Shown: one piece after another, positions 12,901-22,772 of the stretch | Position numbering within the stretch: position 1 is the first letter of the stretch | Layout: each line of letters starts with the position of its first letter | Assembly: GCA_020002185.1 (NCBI GenBank) | Contig: CM034535.1 | Coordinates: 72,628,684 to 72,692,683 of the forward strand | DNA: 64,000 nt | Reading direction: 5' to 3' | Origin: Paraescarpia echinospica | Lineage: Eukaryota; Annelida; Polychaeta; Sabellida; Siboglinidae | The notes under the pieces: model-generated | The model's database searches: none | The model's input: the letters and a program-made list of their open reading frames with translations, nothing else | What the model was told of the DNA's origin: nothing | Position numbers and translations under genes: made by a program

Positions 12901-13335
12901 CCAACACCCAAAGCTCAGTGGAGATATCGTTGCCACCCCATCCCTGCACCTGATGATAAGTCCGATGGCTATGGAAGGCGGCTGCATCATTCGTTGGCGG
13001 AAGATTCTCTGGAGGCACGTATTGTGTAGAAGTAGCTACCTTCAGCAGAAACTTCGCCACCCGTGCGGAGTTGAGGCTTAGTGATGTGGTGCACCCGTAC
13101 ATCACCAGCAGGGCATCCTCTCCAGCCTTTTCGATGTCCTCTTTCGAGGAAGATGGAGACATGAAGACGGAGGTTGACTTTTTCAGTGTTGCGTACTTCG
13201 TGAGAACGGTCACTTTGCCAATTCCATATGGCCTTGACGTGGTATCACACCCACTGAGAGCGTGCAGAAAGATCAGAGCTTCTGTGAGGGCTGGATCCAG
13301 ATTCTTCTTCAATGTAGTGATGCATACCTTGGTTT
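9970..13335 (-). pseudogene. C-terminal part of an uncharacterised transposon-associated cysteine-rich protein, split by a CR1
   Basis: Read on the minus strand, 13335-12820 encodes FLHALSGCDTTS near its start, a long conserved-looking stretch ending in LPPTNDAAA and YHQVQGWGGND, then, after one frameshift near 12905, PAAPERLLKIIRCN. Coding resumes at 10068 with CDKKTCICRKNGLQC, then CGQCKGF, and ends at a TAA at 9970-9972. The intervening 2.75 kb is a CR1 inserted in the opposite orientation. A HAL[ST]GCDT block followed by a tail with CxCRKxGLxC is, from memory, a recurring pattern in an uncharacterised, high-copy protein family of invertebrates and fishes that behaves like a mobile-element gene. 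I know no reaction for it. The left part of the protein is missing: coding similarity fades just above 13335. A second fragment, from an earlier part of this kind of protein, lies at 51436-52020. Confidence 0.65.
10069..12817 (+). mobile_element. CR1-family non-LTR retrotransposon, copy B (5'-truncated, ORF2 pseudogene)
   Basis: It starts inside the endonuclease domain (TTDISDAELGLTGYVMFRKD, then GGGVILYIKES and GDFNHGH). The linker and RT follow: SPGVDGIPPKLL at about 11275, YLDFQKAFDKVPHQ at about 11660, PQGSVLGPILF at about 11840, FADDTEV at about 11905, and HLEYCIQAWRPY at about 12280. ORF2 ends near 12420, and the 3' untranslated part ends in two TCTTGTTAAA-like repeats at about 12798-12817. 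Lesions include a nonsense TGA after GLVY at about 10280, several stops between 10440 and 10660, TAA at about 11247, and frameshifts near 11425, 11600 and 11895. It sits antisense inside the cysteine-rich pseudogene above. Removing it restores the neighbouring reading frame with no loss of coding sequence. Confidence 0.92.
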
Positions 13336-13901
13336 AGCATATAATTGTGTATAGCGGTGCTAAGTCCATGCACAGAACAGTCGCTACGGGCACCATTTTA
13401 TAATTCAACGTTGTTGATTATAACTAATCACAGTAGTCGCAATTGACATGATTACAAGTATAATGGTTCATCACTATTTGGGTATATTTGCGTAATTATA
13501 AATATGTGCCCGTTCGGGTTGCAGATCCACCCCGTAGTTCACCACTGCTCCTAGTTGCCCCCGTTTCTTGCCCCAGTTAACGTTTTATATTTTGAGTGTT
13601 AATCGACCACCGACTAATTTATTGTAAACAGTCATAGTTGAGGTTAATGCACCCTCAATTGCAGCACACCCGCGAAGTACATAGTTTGTTAATTAATTGC
13701 CAATAAAAGATTGTGTTTATATTCTCGTTGATTCAGTTAATTCCATTCGTCCTACTTGGAACTCCCACAATAAGGAAAGGATGTGATTTCAACCCGTAGG
13801 GTGGTTCATGTTGAGAGAGTTTTTCAGCCTGAGATTGCACATTTCTAACAAATATCCATCACATTTGAGCTGGCGCCTCGATGGGAGTAGTGTTGGAGAT
13901 G
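13336..13901. other. Unassigned interval, possible solo LTR at 13505-13769
   Basis: A stretch starting TGTGCCCG and ending CTCCCACA, about 265 bp, with AATAAAAG near its 3' part, has the outline of a solo LTR. No convincing target duplication, primer-binding site or second copy is visible, so this stays tentative. Nothing else was recognised in the interval. Confidence 0.25.
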
Positions 13902-14625
13902 TTAACAGATGAAGACTGCGGTGTAGTGTTGGAGGTTTCTTGCAGTCGAAGGTGAATACGGCCTACTGCTGGACTCAGTTAGTTGTTAGTTTTACGTCAC
14001 GATTCCAAATAAAACACAACTAGTTCCCTCCAATAGAATTACACGTATGTCCCCACTCATTTACCTCAGCGGGGGTGCAGAGGGGCCTAGATTTACCTAT
14101 ATATGTGCTTAACAGCGAAGTGAGTTTACTCTCCTCCAAAACATAGTTACATAAAATAAATTACAACTTTTCAGCATATTAATTATTAGACTTTTACATT
14201 AAATAATTATGAATAATCCGACCAATCGTCCTTTTCCGTCGAAGAGGTTAGCAAACAAATCTTCCTACCGATCGCGGTATTGTCTTCATCTCGAAATCGT
14301 CTCTTCCGCTGAACGGAGCCATAACAAACAGTCGATCACTTCGACACAGTTGATCCTTGTTCACGGCTCACAACAAAAACAGCTGACAGGCTTACAACAG
14401 AAGGTGTATATATTTCTATGGAACACAACAACAAAAGGATTTCATACAGTGAAGAAAAGACCATCATCAAGATGCTAACAGAGAGAAAATGGTGCCAGCA
14501 ACACCCCAAGCACAACAACACTTATATGACAACTGGTCTACTACCACCTCACCAGAGCTGACCAGGTCATTCTGTTCAGACCTCGAACAGGATCCACACG
14601 GATAGCATGGCCAGAGGACATTATA

Positions 14626-14951
14626 CCTGCCAAGTTTTTTTCTTGAAATCCGGGAGATTTTCATCAGCGGTTTAGCTTTCCGTGTCGCGCTGACTCTGAT
14701 CATGATATTCGAAGACGGAGGGGTGGGGGTGGGTGGGTGGGTGGTGCTGTTGAAAATGTTTCGCCGCCGCGCCGCCTAACTTCAGCTTTTTAGCTTCTCC
14801 GCTGTCTCGGCTCGACTCGTGACATTGGAAGACGGGGTGGTGCTGTTGGAGATTTTCAGCGGATATCCGGGAGATTTGCCTGTATTCCGGGAGACCTGGA
14901 GACACACCAAAAATCCGGGAGACTCCCGGATTTTCAGGGAGACTTGGCAGT
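14626..14951. mobile_element. MITE-1 (TIR CCTGCCAAGT), copy 1
   Basis: The termini are CCTGCCAAGT on the left and ACTTGGCAGT on the right, which are inverted repeats, flanked by TATA on both sides (14622-14625 and 14952-14955) as a putative target duplication. Subterminal CCGGGAGA motifs recur in inverted form, for example around 14918-14942. It has no coding capacity. Other copies are at 53257-53586 and, truncated, at 26206-26364 and near 55050. Confidence 0.75.
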
Positions 14952-15255
14952 TATAGGACACTGACTGAAGGAGAAGCTATACAGTGATCTGGAGGCACTG
15001 AGGAGGACGGCTGCATTCGCGAAGGCAACAGGCGTTTCCATCTAGAAAGTGATCGGCGAAGAAGAAGACTTCGACACCGTACGTTCAGCTGTCAGATAGA
15101 AATAATACACCGACGTCACGTGGTGACATCATCACTTTGTGCGCTCGAAGACGCTGATGTCATCACTTTATGCGCTCAAATATATATCTTACGTCGATGC
15201 GTAGCAGCCATATCATATCACTTTCACGGGGTCTTTTAAATTCCTCGTGTGTTTG

Positions 15256-15716
15256 CAAGGGCGGATCCAGAAAGCGAGTCTGGGAGGAGGGGGGCACAAA
15301 ACCTCCACTGGCACCCGAACCAAATGGTGTAGTACATTTTTCGCTGCCGCGCCACTGGCTCAGCTGGCTCGTCTGTATGTGACCTCGGAAGATGGTGGGG
15401 GGGTTAGACTGTGATATCGAATACCAGGGGGGTGCTGTTAACAATTTTTCGTCGCATCGCGGCAGTAATTTAGCTCTTCTCCAGCTTCTCCGCTGGCTAG
15501 ACAGTGTGTGTGGGGGGAGGAGAATGCTGTCGGAAAATGTTCACTGCCGTGTCGGCGTATCTTCATCTTATTGTAATCTGAACGGGAGCACATTTCAAAT
15601 TTTCAAACGGTCTAGGGGGCACGGTGACGTGGGCCCATTCAAAAAGGTACGGGCAAACAAAATTACAAAGGTCCTATGGGGTACGTGCTCCCCACACACC
15701 CCTGAATCCGCCTATG
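15256..15716. mobile_element. MITE-2 (hAT-like TIR), copy 1
   Basis: The left terminus is CAAGGGCGGATCCAG and the right terminus is CTGAATCCGCCTATG, whose complement matches 12 of 15 positions. Starting with CA fits the hAT superfamily. The 461 bp between are G-rich and non-coding. No clear 8-bp target duplication was seen. Further copies: 26669-27129 (the duplicate block), about 53894-54236 (truncated) and about 55204-55556 (interrupted by a full-size hAT). Confidence 0.65.
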
Positions 15717-16320
15717 ATGTATGTGGGCGGGTGTGTGTGTTTGTGCGTGTGTGTTTCCCGCCATCTCCAATAACCCTTACCTTAAGTGGGACTTGATCAT
15801 CGAGCAATACAAAATGGCTTCCAAAACTAAAATCAACAACTACCGGATTCTCTTGCCAAGTCTATCTATCGTGCTGTTCAGTTCTGATATTCACAATTAC
15901 AATAGCCCCATGTGCATTAATATATTTTCCACTCGATAGGTGGCGTCACTGTAACGATTTATTTCCCCGCGATATACACGGTGACAAACAAACCACTGCC
16001 TACCCGTACGTAATGTTGCGTTTTTGATTATGCGATCTTAATTTTTACAACCACCATGGATCAAATAAGAGGTCATGATAGACGCAAAGCAACTGTAAGA
16101 ACACCCGAGAGGCTCTGAGCGTTACACAGCACAACATATATTTGAAAATACATGTTTTATCTATTGGTGCAAACATCACATACTAATGCAAGAATCACCT
16201 TTCGTTCGTGCACCGTTATGCGTATAAGAAAGAACGTTTGCAAAGCGAAACTAACAAACTATAGAAGAAAGGCACGACTCTGGTGTGAACATTGCAAATA
16301 AATAAGTATGAGTTTTTGGA

Positions 16321-16560
16321 TCATGTTTTCTTCATTGGCGAATTGCCCAAGAAAACTGAGCCTACGGACACGATGAATAGTGAATCTTCTAGAAGACGGA
16401 CGTACGCGGCTGCTTCATTTCGTGCGTCGTCGGTACTGGCTCGTTCGATGCCGCCCTGCGCATCCAATAAAGTTTTGTATTTTGCGATGAGTGCTGACAG
16501 CGTTTCTAGTCGCGCCGACGATCTTGTTGCACAGAACTTTGGTACAGTTTGTTTGACCAA
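16321..16560 (-). pseudogene. hAT transposase relic (ZMYM1-like/DUF4371 type), copy 1
   Basis: A 79-codon minus-strand frame reads KFCATRSSARLETLSALIAK, then YKTLLDAQGGIE and AAAYVRLLEDS. This resembles the TRWSAR...LSALI..YK.LLDAL segment of hAT transposases of the ZMYM1-like group, with the tryptophan of TRWSAR replaced by serine. Only this segment survives and no terminal repeats could be paired. An identical copy lies at 27734-27973. The assignment is from family pattern memory. Confidence 0.5.
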
Positions 16561-16778
16561 TAAGTGGGCAAGGAATCACAAAAACAGCAATGACACCGGT
16601 AATATAGGCTAGACAAAAAGGGGACTTTTAAACTAAAAGGGCACTGTTGTATTTTGTATCTTTTTTACTGAAATAACAAATATAACTAAATCTAACCTAA
16701 ACAACCTGATGTAAATTGTACACAGAAAAGTATTTTTAAAGACTATAAAAACTATTTTGAATATAAATAAATTATGAT

Positions 16779-16975
16779 TATGGCACCTTGTAAAAGGTAA
16801 GTCAGGACAAAACGACGCTTAGTTTGCAACGACTGCCAGAGCTGGGTGGATTTTGCGTTGTCTGGCTGTCCAAAATCAAGGGCAGCGACCAAAGAAGACG
16901 GATTCACTTTTCGGTGTATGGGGTGTTTGAGGATGGATGTCTGATGAAGGAGGTGTGTAAGTTGACGGGTTGACA
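16779..16975 (+). pseudogene. CR1 ORF1 N-terminal relic (PHD-like zinc finger), copy 1
   Basis: The plus strand reads MAPCKR, an in-frame stop, then RLVCNDCQSWVDFALSGC, FRCMGC and, after a frameshift, CLMKEVCKLT. This parallels the start of the CR1 ORF1 at 41846-41640 (minus), where the same cysteines occur. The fragment is about 200 bp long and stops abruptly. An identical copy is at 28192-28388. In intact CR1 ORF1 proteins this region is a nucleic-acid-binding zinc finger. Confidence 0.7.
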
Positions 16976-17716
16976 AAACATTTGAGCAACAAAGAAACGA
17001 GCATCACCGTTGGTGATTCGTTGAACTGATTAAATAAATGTCGTTAGACCGTTGACGTTCTTTGAAGTGTGGTGGTGGTTGCCAACAACAAAGCTTTTAT
17101 CTTGGCGGCGCTACCGCCGGCGTAGGTCGATATCTGTTTCTGATAATAAACCGCGTTACTCCATCAGCAGTAGGAGTTACGGCCAAGCGTATTAATTCCT
17201 GGTTTTCCCATGCGACTCGAACCCCAATATCCTTCGTGACTTCTGACGTCTTCAAGCACTCGGCTTGATCCCGTGTCTAACAAACGATTGCGAAGAAAAG
17301 CGTCACGGAATTTTACCGCTAAAATCGCATACATAAGACTTTGGTGTTGAACGATCTACATTGGGCGTAATTAGACCTTTTCTTTGGTCGATTTACTCAG
17401 GAATTTCGCCTGTAAACCACTTCGTGAAGCTTGGATTTTTTAGCCGCAATAAAATCGCCGTGAAACAGCCTTCCGATATTGGCAAGCACTCCCAGTACAA
17501 ATGACATTGTCACCCCACACATTAATTGGACACAAATAACAATTTGACAAAAAATTAGCCGTCCCTTTTAATTCGATGTCAGAGCAGTTTATTTTTCGTC
17601 AACAGAATGCTTTACGACAGCGCTAACTTACAAAATACCAATGCACATATGGCGGTTTTTTTAAATGGCGTGTTATTTGTTGTCATAAACAGCTGTTTTT
17701 ATTAGTTACACGCACG

Positions 17717-17781
<65 letters not shown>

Positions 17782-18735
17782 TGCCAAACTCCAGTCGTCA
17801 AAGTCAAAAACAATTAATCACAATCAAGACTCATAGTTAGAGTACGTTTTCTCTAGAATGAGTGGTTATGTCAAGCCGCGCTGGTGTAAGACAAAAGGAT
17901 TATATTTCATAACCGTTTCATTTGAACTAACGGTTGATGCGGGAGGGAGAAAGAATCGAGAAGATGGCTGCTTGTTATGGATGTGTCTGCAGATGGCCGG
18001 TGAAAATGGTGCCACGCCCCTGTTCTTGGTGTACGGCTCAAATATAAGTACTACACTATTAATTAATTAACAACACTGTTAATATATAGATGTCACCGGA
18101 ATCATTAACGGTTTTAGCGAGGTGATGTGATGGTAATTTCAAAAAAAACTCTTAGCATTTTACTCCACCGTATAGGAATGATCACCACCACAGTTATTTA
18201 AATATCGCTTAGTTGTTTCACGATAAAAAGTATATCAAGTCTTGTTGTGTGTTGTTTGATGACAGTTTTATAGTACGGTATTTAGTTTGCTATAACCTTT
18301 TCAAAGAGGGTGAAGACTGCTAGAGTGAAGAAGAAGAGACTTATGAGGAGGACGATGAAAATTGAGTTATACCACTCTTTCTATCAATCAATGATGATTG
18401 GTTTTCATTAAAGTCCGATGATTATTCATTGATTCGAGTTGTTAATGATCTATATTATTCGTATATAGTCGATACTACATAGCAGGCCGGCTGGCTGCTG
18501 CGCGCGTGGTTGGTGATTAATCAAACACAGCTGATGTTTACGCTGTGGCGACGATCAACATTTCAACAGTTTTAAAGGTACGCGCATCAACACGACGTCA
18601 GAAAACAAAGAGAGACGTCATTTAAAAATATAGCGGCGATTCTTTTCATTGACTAATAGTAATAATCCGTTCGTTGATAATGTCAGTTTTACAAATATAT
18701 CACACAGTACAAGTTTGTCTAATTAACTGTTTCAG
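16976..18735. other. Unassigned interval with (CA)n microsatellite at 17719-17780
   Basis: No exon with convincing splice sites was recognised apart from possible upstream parts of the terminal exon at 18736. The (CA)n tract of about 62 bp is the only clear repeat and has the same length in the duplicate block (29132-29193). Confidence 0.5.
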
Positions 18736-18850
18736 TATTGACTGGGCGGAGGACCAAGGGTATGGATTCTTCCCAGTTCTGAAAGAGATGATGGAGCAAA
18801 TAAATGGCGCGCCACCGCCGCCAGCACCACTACCACCTTACACACACTAA
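18736..18850 (+). CDS. Putative terminal coding exon, unknown protein, copy 1
   Basis: A TGTTTCAG splice acceptor (AG at 18734-18735) is followed by an open frame of 37 codons that starts IDWAEDQGYGFFPVLKEMM, continues through a proline-rich tail (APPPPAPLPPYTH) and ends with TAA at 18848-18850. The amino-acid composition, the acceptor and the clean stop look like a real last exon, one base into a codon. I do not recognise the protein, and no upstream exon could be joined to it. It stops only 36 bp before a promoter-like cluster belonging to the next reading frame. No AATAAA was noticed just downstream, which weakens the model. The same exon is at 30149-30263. Confidence 0.4.
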
Positions 18851-18885
18851 CCCCGTAACAGTCTACGTGGCGTTAACTACGGATG

Positions 18886-18907
18886 TGACGTCACCGGAAG
18901 TGAGTCA
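18886..18907 (+). promoter_or_regulatory. CRE-ETS-AP-1 composite promoter cluster, copy 1
   Basis: TGACGTCA (18886-18893, perfect CRE palindrome) abuts CCGGAAGT (18894-18901, ETS/GABP-type), which overlaps TGAGTCA (18901-18907, AP-1). A further CCGGAAAT lies at about 18932. There is no TATA box at a useful distance. Such a cluster about 105-125 bp upstream of an ATG is typical of constitutive TATA-less animal promoters. The same sequence is at 30299-30320. Confidence 0.6.
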
Positions 18908-19009
18908 GTAGTCGCTAGGGGTCGCTAACTAACCGGAAATTAGTCAGCCTGAGTTTCATGGCGCCTGATTTAAGCATTAGGATGTATATATATAACTACT
19001 CTCATCGAT

Positions 19010-19099
19010 ATGGACATCTCATCCGGCCAAAAACCTGACGCCGGCGCTGGGATCATTGGGCAAGTACTCTTGCTCAACGACTCGCTGTCCACACTCAGG
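19010..19099 (+). CDS. Putative first coding exon, unknown protein, copy 1
   Basis: ATG at 19010 opens a 30-codon frame (MDISSGQKPDAGAGIIGQ..., ending LNDSLSTLR) that runs into a canonical donor GTACGT at 19100, leaving phase 0. It lies just downstream of the CRE/ETS cluster. The next candidate exon with matching phase is 20873-21118. Taken together the two exons would give the N-terminal 112 residues of a protein whose remaining exons lie outside the block. I do not recognise the family. The identical copy is at 30423-30512. Confidence 0.5.
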
Positions 19100-20872
19100 G
19101 TACGTATACAACTGCCTATTTGAGAAATATCGAGTGCACGAAAATCCAAACATTGTGCATGTTTGTTGTGAGGTGTCGGCCATTTTACATAACCACAGCT
19201 TTATGTGAGTAAATCAAATTTTACAAAAATATTTTCTTAGTACTTAATGATTGTGTCTTTCTTGTTAACAATCGTTATTCCTCGTTCGAAATAATGTGTT
19301 TGGTTATGGTGTGTCGCTATGAATTGCGACATGTTTACGTTCACAGACAATTATATTCTAACCAAAGGAAAATCAAATCATTTTCCGCTGAAGAGATATT
19401 TAAGTTTCCGCATGATAAATACGGTCTTTATGTTCGTGACCTAACTCGAGACAAGACTGAATGAAAATTATAACATTTTGGTGTAGAACAATTGTGATTA
19501 TAACTCGAAGCAAAGCTGGACCCAATGCCTTGTAAATACTATATTGATCATTGATATTTAGCTTGGTGTGCGCCTACTTACTACATTGACCGTTATTGAA
19601 TAACTACACTCAAGTTCGAAATGACCTAGTTTTTTACATTAACGATGTCACATAAATCGTACTGTCACTGGTATAAATCACCAAAGGATGTTTGTTAATA
19701 ACACTATGTAATCGGATAATGAATATTAGTGTAATAGCATCATCACACGGTCTCACAAAGGTACAACTTGTCGTAGATGTCCAAAAATCTCGGCGCATTG
19801 CCACTCCTGGCGGCCATAGAAAAACGTCGATAGTCGTCTGCTTGTATTAGACATTCAAAGCGTTGCTGTATACGATGACGTCTTCGCAATATTGGCGAAG
19901 TTGAAAGCGCAAAGGAGCATATTCAGACTTATCTGCAGCGATTCGTTCGTAACCAGAACAGCGGCTAGTACTTCTACCCAGTGCAACGGCTGAAACTGTC
20001 TTGTGTGTTTCGTTTATACTGCATGTTTCGCTGCTGCAATAACCTAAGTGTTGAGATGGTAATCTGCTCTCGCTGGTAGCGATTGAACTGATGCCATTTT
20101 CGACATCGTGTACCGCGTTTGGCCCATTACAGGGCATTGGCCATTTACACGATCAGACTGTGTGAGGATTTGGTGATGTAATAGCAGTTGTAAAAGCTTC
20201 AACGAAGAGTGTGCGTATTGTGGGATTACCACAGTTGTCCAACTAAAAAGATACAAGTTTACATACGTTCTTGTATACAAAAAAATATGTTCATATTCGC
20301 TTGAAGGATTTCTTGCAAATACACAACTTATGTATATAATTTTATTAAATTCGAATACGAGGTATATAGAGATGGACAAGACGAATATGGACATTTTTAT
20401 TGAACCTACCTGGTGAAGCATCACGACACTCAACCAAATACATCATGTACAACAATATAGTATAAATGGGATATCTCAAGCCGGTGATATTACTTTGAAT
20501 GCTTTGACGACATTACCAGGAAGGCGTTATCTCGTATAAATGTATCAAGGTATAGACAAAGGGAGAAGTTGAATACAAACGAGCTAACATGACTGTACCA
20601 AGTGGTTAAATGTCATTGGAAGCCGTATATGGTAGGAGTGTCTACTTACTTGACATACTGCGCCCTACTTACCAGACTTATAAAATCAAAATTACATATT
20701 TCCGAAAAGTTGGCCATGTAATCCAATGTAATGTTACCTAGGTGTTCCGTATACTATTATTAGTTTGAACATTATCACATTTCGGTATAAATTATTGAGT
20801 ATTGACAACATCGGAAATACGTTTTTATTACAACAAAAGGGGTATATTTCCATTGATCAAACACATTCATAG

Positions 20873-21118
20873 ATGTGTTTTAATTTATATCTAAGAAAAC
20901 CTCTGCCTGTTGATTGCCATGTAGATTCGTGTAAACTTACACATGTCTGTTGTGCAATTAGGATACTTATCAATGAAGATGGCACCGTTTGCTTCGAATC
21001 ATACAAAAAAGTATTTATTGACGTCGTTGACAAAATAATCAATGGTACTAAACATAGATCAACTACACAAAAGGAATGGATAATAGAAAATAACATTACG
21101 AGTTTTGTAAGACACCTG
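20873..21118 (+). CDS. Putative internal coding exon, unknown protein, copy 1
   Basis: An open frame of 82 codons starts right after an AG (20871-20872) and ends at a good donor, GTATGT (21119). Start and end are both phase 0, compatible with the exon at 19010-19099. The protein has Cys/His-rich DCHVDSCKLTHVCC near its start, then ILINEDGTVCFESYKKVF and ends ITSFVRHL. The upstream polypyrimidine tract is weak, so the exact acceptor is uncertain. Function unknown. The duplicate is at 32286-32531. Confidence 0.45.
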
Positions 21119-21467
21119 GTATGTCATTAGCATTAACAACACCCTTGTAAGAGAATCGTGTTGTGAAATAATAGTCCTACATTATACACGTGTACACTGG
21201 GCATAAGTCGACTTGAGAATTTATCGAATGATCATGTCAACTAGCTGTTGTAGTTTGATGTCATCAACAGCTGTTGCTGCAGTCTTTGCAGGATTTCTTG
21301 CACGACCTCTCAGTCTGTAGACACTTCCTGTAGCATTCGCGGAAGGTTACCGGCGGCGACGTGACTTGGATCCCCGACGTAGAGCAGAACCTTATACACT
21401 TCCCTTTGTCCAAAAAGCAGTAGATGTGACAGCGCGTCGTACTGGGTGACAGAAAGACGGCCAGGTT

Positions 21468-21470
<3 letters not shown>

Positions 21471-21554
<84 letters not shown>
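21471..21554. repeat. (GT)n microsatellite, 84 bp
   Basis: Pure GT tract. Sequence identity with the partner block ends inside it. The partner tract is 137 bp. Confidence 0.99.
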
Positions 21555-21556
<2 letters not shown>

Positions 21557-21779
21557 ATGTATGTACGGTAGGTAGGTAGGTACGTACGTATGTATTTATG
21601 TATGTATGCTTATTTGGGTGTGTATGTCAATGTTTTCCTTCTACACGGTTTGCATTTCGGGGACCAAACTTTTATTGCGTTTCATTAAGATAATTGTATT
21701 CATATAATTTACACATATTTTGAAATTTACTGTTCTAGTTTTATAATACTAGTCAAACCCTACATAAAAGTTACATTAG

Positions 21780-22731
21780 TGTACTCTTGCCTGATTTATG
21801 GCGAGACGTGGGAGCAGACGGAGTAGAGCGTGAGCAGGACTTTGACAACCGAACTCCCAGAAGCTCAAGTGCGCGCCAACAACATTGAGCGTACACACAG
21901 AACTGCTATCAAAAATGGTTAAGGCCAGAGAAGAGGGCAAAATCGCGTATTTGTCATTTGAAAAACTGGTGGTAAGAGAGCGACGTGATGTCGCAAACCG
22001 TAGTTAGATAACAAAGTACATGCTGAATGCCCTGACAAACGTTGTTGTGATCACTTAACCATGGCGTCAACTACACAACAAAATGGCTGGTTAACGCCTA
22101 CGCATGACACACCGTATGATTATAATGAACACTGTTACGAACACGATATTTATAATGATTGTTTGTTGTATAACGATTTGCCCACTCAATGTAAATACTA
22201 CACCCCAGCACAATTGTCAACCAACTTTAACAGTGCTGACAAAAACCAGCCAAACAAATTGAGTATGATACACTTTAATGCCCGGAATTTAAAAGCTAAC
22301 TTGACCAAGATTAAAGACACTATCCAAAGCATGAAAATGTCATATAATTGCTATATCAGAAACGTGGTTTAAAGAAAACAGTTGGGACTGAAGTGGTGAA
22401 GTAAACTGTAACGATGTCGTATTTTCGGTTTACAAAATGTACTGTAATTCGAGAAAAAACAAACGAGGTGATGGTGTTGCGATATAGGTGTGTGAATATA
22501 TACTTAACAATTGTCAGTCTTCTTATATTTGTTTAAGAAACATATCGTATGCTGTTGTTGACTGTTGTTTTGAAAGGATCTTTATTGAGATACAGATTAG
22601 TAAACACACACACAAATCAATGTATGTTGTATGTATAAAACACCGAGTAACAGCGTCAGAAAAATGAATGACAATCTGTCATACTAGGAAATCTAACCAG
22701 CAGAATTATATATATAAATTATATATATATG

Positions 22732-22772
<41 letters not shown>

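Larger units (their letters stand above)
13902..15716. repeat. Composite repeat D, copy D1
   Basis: The block beginning TTAACAGATGAAGACTGCGG recurs at 52532 and 54454, with high similarity over about 1.7 kb in the first case. It contains an open frame of 89 codons at 14209-14478 that is conserved in D2. It also carries a 326-bp MITE (14626-14951) and a second MITE (15256-15716). Between the MITEs a frame with LKEKLYSDLEALRRT and GEEEDFDTVRSA suggests a decayed gene, but I do not recognise it. Confidence 0.8.
14793..21470. repeat. Near-identical 6.7-kb block, copy 1 (partner 26206-32883)
   Basis: Every landmark in this block recurs exactly 11413 bp downstream, so there is no net length change over 6678 bp, including the (CA)n microsatellite. 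The only substitution I noticed is T15560 versus A26973. The partner begins on the first base after the 1000-N gap. Identity ends inside the (GT)n tract. This points to either unmerged overlapping contigs or an extremely recent duplication. Confidence 0.95.

Noticed and set aside
13505..13769. Solo LTR
   Set aside because: TG...CA ends and AATAAA are suggestive, but no target duplication or second copy was seen; kept only as a note in the interval entry.
19847..20433. Minus-strand frames of 96 and 129 codons in the intron of the unknown gene
   Set aside because: No splice context, no recognisable motif, and they overlap each other in different frames.
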